DNA of 64,000 bases from an uncultured Croceitalea sp. (GTDB taxonomy: Bacteria; Bacteroidota; Bacteroidia; Flavobacteriales; Flavobacteriaceae): assembly GCA_947499565.1 (NCBI GenBank), contig CANMOV010000002.1, positions 434,001 through 498,000 on the forward strand, read 5' to 3'. The position numbers and the translations under genes were made by a program. The first letter of the stretch is position 1; each line of letters begins with the position of its first letter. Of the stretch, positions 61,725 to 64,000 are shown piece after piece. The notes beneath the pieces were generated by a model. It was not told the DNA's origin, did not search any database, and saw only the letters and a program-made list of their open reading frames with translations.

Positions 61725-62099
61725 TTAAATTACTTCTATAAGCTTCCCCTTTGATTCTGCATAGTCTATACCCCATTCCGTAATGCTCCTAATCACAGGA
61801 ATAAAACTTTCCCCAAATTCGGATAATGAGTATTCTACTCTATTTGGAGGCTTTATTCCAAAAACCTTTCGCTCCAAAATGCCATCCGCTTGTAAGGCTT
61901 TCAGTTGAAGGCTTAACATTTTTTCAGTAATATCAGGCATTAACTTTTTTAATTGAGAAAATCGCAATTCTCCATTTCTTAAGTACCAGATGATGACACT
62001 TTTCCATTTACCTCCTATAAAATGTAATGTGGCATTGGTGCCACAATGAAAGATGTGTTCGTTTACTTGATACGCTTTCTGTTTTCCATCAACAATCAT
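61725..62099 (-). CDS. HxlR family transcriptional regulator
   Basis: A 124-aa winged-helix regulator. Family pattern: Cys19 in HCGTNATLHFIGGKWKSVIIWYLRNGELRFSQLKKLMPDITEKMLSLQLKALQADGILERKVF in overlapping form, then the wing VEYSLSEFGESFIPVI. HxlR proteins often sense reactive electrophiles or oxidants through that N-terminal Cys, though their ligands vary. The gene diverges from the small membrane protein at 62193, and a palindrome lies 15 bp upstream of its start. Confidence 0.93.
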   Translation of the reverse strand: MIVDGKQKAYQVNEHIFHCGTNATLHFIGGKWKSVIIWYLRNGELRFSQLKKLMPDITEKMLSLQLKALQADGILERKVFGIKPPNRVEYSLSEFGESFIPVIRSITEWGIDYAESKGKLIEVI

Positions 62100-62114
62100 A
62101 ACTAGAATCTTGAC

Positions 62115-62130
62115 CTGTCATCCATGACAG
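62115..62130. promoter_or_regulatory. Palindrome CTGTCA-N4-TGACAG, candidate HxlR operator
   Basis: A perfect 6-bp inverted repeat with a 4-bp spacer in the 93-bp divergent region between hxlR and the gene at 62193. It is 15 bp upstream of the hxlR start codon, a usual place for autorepression. Confidence 0.5.
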
Positions 62131-62162
62131 TTATTGCATGGTAAAGATATTCAAAATATTTT

Positions 62163-62180
62163 TATACTGTAAAAAGTATA
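62163..62180. promoter_or_regulatory. Inverted repeat TATACT-N6-AGTATA near the gene at 62193
   Basis: A perfect 6-bp inverted repeat ending 12 nt before the ATG at 62193. It may be a second regulator site or part of an AT-rich promoter. There is no exact TAnnTTTG nearby. Confidence 0.3.
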
Positions 62181-62192
62181 GTTATAGTAAAT

Positions 62193-62435
62193 ATGGGAGT
62201 TGTGTCAGACATCGTTGGATATTTTGCATTATTGCTTAATCTTTATTCCATGGCCGCCAAGGGAGAATGGCGTTTAAGAGTAATTTCCCTTATCGCGAAC
62301 TGTATTTATATAGTTTATGGTATTCTAATACTGGCTAAACCTATTATAATAGGGTGCGCCATTGCAGTAGTCTTACATGGATACCGTTTGTACCAACTTA
62401 AAATTAAAACATATGGAACAGATACGATTGGCTAA
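62193..62435 (+). CDS. Small three-helix membrane protein (YgjV-like)
   Basis: An 80-aa protein with three hydrophobic segments (VSDIVGYFALLLNLYSMAA, LRVISLIANCIYIVYGILIL, IIIGCAIAVVLHGYRLYQL). The NxxYxxYGxL pattern and the HGYRLYQL end recall small YgjV-type membrane proteins, a group without a known function. It reads away from hxlR and overlaps the GNAT gene by 23 nt. It is probably controlled by the HxlR protein. Confidence 0.65.
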   Translation: MGVVSDIVGYFALLLNLYSMAAKGEWRLRVISLIANCIYIVYGILILAKPIIIGCAIAVVLHGYRLYQLKIKTYGTDTIG

Positions 62436-62937
62436 AAAAGAAGATGCCATTTTCATAGCAATGCTAGGTCGAATAACCTTTACGGAGGCGTTTGGGCATT
62501 TATTCACAGATAAAATAGGACTAAAGAACTACTTAGATACCACTTTCAACGTTGATAAGATTAAAAAAAGCTTGGAGAAAGAGAATAATATGTATTGGAT
62601 TGCTTTTGTAAATAAACTCCCTGTAGGTTATGCGAAATTAAAATTGAATTCAACGTCTCAATTTGTTGATGCCTTAAACGTTAGTCAGCTTCAAAAAATC
62701 TATGTCCTCCATGACTTTCTTTCTATGAAAATTGGAAAAAGATTGCAAAATCTTTTGCTACAAAAGGCCGCGGAAAGCGGAAGTGAAAAAATTTGGCTAT
62801 CTGTATATGAAGGGAATAAAAGGGCCATTGGCTTTTATGAAAGAAATGATTTTAAAAAGGTGGGGACACATCAATTCAGTATAGGTAAGGATCATTTTCA
62901 ATTTTGGGCAATGGAAAAAACACTAGAAAACATTTAA
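62413..62937 (+). CDS. GNAT family N-acetyltransferase
   Basis: The ATG at 62413 (MEQIRLAKKEDAIFIAMLG) gives a 174-aa protein. GNAT landmarks: YWIAFVNKLPVGYAKLKL in the central strands, then QLQKIYVLHDFLSMKIGKRLQNLLLQKA as the acetyl-CoA loop (normally Q/RxxGxG/A; here SMKIGK), and IWLSVYEGNKRAIGFYERNDFKKVG at the end. The substrate is unknown. It overlaps the small membrane protein gene by 23 nt. Its TAA overlaps the stop of the convergent marR gene in TTAA. Confidence 0.92.
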   Translation: MEQIRLAKKEDAIFIAMLGRITFTEAFGHLFTDKIGLKNYLDTTFNVDKIKKSLEKENNMYWIAFVNKLPVGYAKLKLNSTSQFVDALNVSQLQKIYVLHDFLSMKIGKRLQNLLLQKAAESGSEKIWLSVYEGNKRAIGFYERNDFKKVGTHQFSIGKDHFQFWAMEKTLENI

Positions 62938-63425
62938 TCGGGGATGGACAATAACAACTTTTTAAGTAAATGGGCTAGTTCTTTTTGCTCTTTTTTCGTC
63001 AAGACAGAGATGGAATCATGAGCTTCCTCAAAGCGAATTTCAATTGCTTTGTTTATAGTTTCAAGCCCTTTTTCGGTGAGTATTGCACGCTTAATACGCT
63101 TATCTTTTTCATCTGGTTTTCTATAAATAAGCCCCAGTTTTGTCAATCTGTCCAACAGTGCGGTCATAGCCCCTGAGGTAATTAAGACGGACTGCATTAG
63201 TTGGGTAGGAGTAAGTGCATAGGGATTCCCAGAACGTCGTAAAGTTGCCAAAACATCTAAGTCGGTATAATAAATACCCGTGTCTCGTAAAGCCAAACCC
63301 GCTTTTTTCTCCAAAATCTTACCGAGCTTTAGAACGCGTCCAACTACAGCCATAGCGGAAGCATCCAATTCGGATCTTTCGCTACGCCATTCTGCCAGTA
63401 ATTTGTCTATAATATCCGGTTCCAT
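62934..63425 (-). CDS. MarR family transcriptional regulator
   Basis: A 163-aa winged-helix regulator: N-terminal helix, YYTDLDVLATLRRSG, recognition helix region LTPTQLMQSVLITSGAMTALLDRLTKLGLIYRKPDEKDKRIKRAILTEKGLE (overlapping), including the DxRxxxxxLT wing (KDKRIKRAILT), and a C-terminal dimer helix. It diverges from the lipoprotein hydrolase at 63532. Two matching 18-bp palindromes lie between them, so it probably represses both. Confidence 0.95.
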   Translation of the reverse strand: MEPDIIDKLLAEWRSERSELDASAMAVVGRVLKLGKILEKKAGLALRDTGIYYTDLDVLATLRRSGNPYALTPTQLMQSVLITSGAMTALLDRLTKLGLIYRKPDEKDKRIKRAILTEKGLETINKAIEIRFEEAHDSISVLTKKEQKELAHLLKKLLLSIPD

Positions 63426-63455
63426 TAAAAAGAATATAGACGAAAATAAGAAATA

Positions 63456-63473
63456 TATCTTTATGTAAAGATA
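63456..63473. promoter_or_regulatory. MarR operator site 1 (18-bp palindrome)
   Basis: TATCTTTA-TG-TAAAGATA, a perfect 8-bp inverted repeat with a 2-bp spacer. It covers the expected -33 region of the promoter at 63481 and is 30 bp upstream of the marR start codon. Confidence 0.75.
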
Positions 63474-63480
63474 AATTGTA

Positions 63481-63488
63481 TATATTTG
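63481..63488 (+). promoter_or_regulatory. -7 box (TATATTTG) of the lipoprotein hydrolase gene
   Basis: An exact TAnnTTTG match between the two palindromes. Transcription would start at about 63493, at the edge of operator 2. Confidence 0.65.
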
Positions 63489-63493
63489 TAAAG

Positions 63494-63511
63494 TATCTTG
63501 ATATCAAGATA
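63494..63511. promoter_or_regulatory. MarR operator site 2 (18-bp palindrome)
   Basis: TATCTTGA-TA-TCAAGATA, a perfect palindrome sharing TATCTT-N6-AAGATA with site 1; the centres are 38 bp apart. It overlaps the predicted transcription start of the hydrolase gene. Confidence 0.75.
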
Positions 63512-63531
63512 TTTCATTAAATCAAAAAAAC

Positions 63532-64000
63532 ATGAAAAATTATGTAATCACTTTAGCGCTAATTACGCTGTTAGGCTCTTGTAACTCACAAGAAAAAAAT
63601 GAAGTTATTCCTTTAGCAGTTAAGGAAACAAACTTTAATTATGAACCCACGGTACTCGCCCAAGACACTACAAAGCTGTTTATTGGAGAAGGGGATATTA
63701 ATAGTGATACCGTATTGATTATTGCAGAGGGTGGTCCCCACAATCAATTGTATTTTGACTTTAGCGGAAGAACAGTATGGTCTGCATTACCAGACTTTTT
63801 CAGTTACTATCGAGCACATATTCATCAGGCAAACACACTAAACCCAACAATATACCATTGGAAAAATGAGTTCACGGAAGAAATGGCGGAACTGGAAGTG
63901 AACAACGAGGTTGAAATTCTTAATAGGACTATAAAGTATTTTAAAGATCGTAATAAAAAGGTAATAGTTGCGGGTACTTCTTGGGGTGCGATGATGATTC
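63532..64000 (+). CDS. Alpha/beta-hydrolase lipoprotein (5' part, truncated by window edge)
   Basis: ATG at 63532 opens a frame that runs off the window (156 codons seen). It begins with a lipoprotein signal (MKNYVITLALITLLGSC, lipid Cys17). The mature part shows SDTVLIIAEGGPHNQLYFDF, an oxyanion-strand region, and VIVAGTSWGAMMI, with the nucleophile elbow GTSWG (Ser150). This is an alpha/beta-hydrolase fold, probably tethered in the periplasm. MarR control with two operators suggests induction by a small molecule, perhaps one the enzyme degrades. That link is inference. Confidence 0.82.
   Translation, partial: MKNYVITLALITLLGSCNSQEKNEVIPLAVKETNFNYEPTVLAQDTTKLFIGEGDINSDTVLIIAEGGPHNQLYFDFSGRTVWSALPDFFSYYRAHIHQANTLNPTIYHWKNEFTEEMAELEVNNEVEILNRTIKYFKDRNKKVIVAGTSWGAMMI

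Noticed and set aside
1..64000. tRNA, rRNA, riboswitch, insertion sequence or prophage
   Set aside because: I looked for tRNA-like cloverleaf sequences, transposase genes, terminal inverted repeats and phage structural genes and saw none. The Bor-like lipoprotein alone does not indicate a prophage.

Overview
The window looks like chromosomal DNA of a marine-type member of the Flavobacteriaceae (Bacteroidota). The evidence is an AT-rich sequence with short intergenic gaps and no Shine-Dalgarno signals. Several genes are preceded by the Bacteroidota promoter signature TAnnTTTG, in the best cases with TTTG about 18-20 bp upstream. The gene content also fits: PorP/SprF and PorE-like type IX secretion parts, a gliding-motility-type C-terminal sorting domain, a SusC/SusD pair, and a flavobacterial cytochrome oxidase assembly cluster. 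I see no rRNA, tRNA, insertion sequence, phage or CRISPR array.

Layout, left to right. 1-0.62 kb: the 3' part of a TonB-family protein. 0.7-5.9 kb: a respiratory cluster with heme O synthase, two subunit III-type proteins, subunit IV, a cysteine-free SCO-like protein, a true SCO protein, a DUF420-type membrane protein and a small CxxC protein. 6.0-15.5 kb: a tripartite MacAB/TolC-type exporter with four FtsX-like permeases, two adaptors, one ATPase and one TolC. 15.5-22.8 kb: housekeeping genes (tsaB, MscS channel, DUF255 thioredoxin-like lipoprotein, dodecin, Nfu-type Fe-S protein), a PorP/SprF-like protein and a VWA lipoprotein. 22.9-27.4 kb: a TPR histidine kinase with a LytTR response regulator, a gamma-carbonic-anhydrase-like protein and fabD. 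27.5-35.9 kb: a type IX secretion trio (1804-aa Calx-beta surface protein, SprF-like protein, PorE-like OmpA protein). 35.9-38.3 kb: an atypical Nramp-family transporter and an alpha/beta hydrolase. 38.4-51.2 kb: a glycan-use locus with GntR-type regulator, SusC, SusD, VCBS/ASPIC lipoprotein, GH36-like alpha-galactosidase and sodium:solute symporter. 51.3-58.3 kb: a membrane protein/XRE pair, then a three-gene envelope operon and a lamin-tail/spondin lipoprotein on either side of a membrane-bound Cache-LytTR regulator. 58.7-61.6 kb: a five-gene operon of unknown role built around an FAD oxidase. 61.7-64 kb: HxlR, a small membrane protein, GNAT, MarR and the start of an alpha/beta-hydrolase lipoprotein.

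The most interesting signal is regulatory. The promoter regions of the operon at 52180 and of the lipoprotein at 55462 share a nearly identical 32-bp block of two 12-bp direct repeats with a 20-bp period. In both, the block lies exactly 66 bp (start to start) from the same TTCATTTG -7-like box. The Cache-LytTR gene lies between these two transcription units, and LytTR proteins bind helically phased direct repeats, so this looks like a compact local regulon: an extracellular ligand sensor driving an OB-fold/YceI/DUF5777 operon and a large surface lipoprotein. The 52180 leader also carries a 15-codon ORF overlapping a terminator-like hairpin, so attenuation is possible. Other notable points are two matched 18-bp palindromes in the marR/hydrolase intergenic region, an Nramp protein whose DPGN metal motif reads GTSH, and an FAD oxidase with Trp where related enzymes carry the flavin-linked His.
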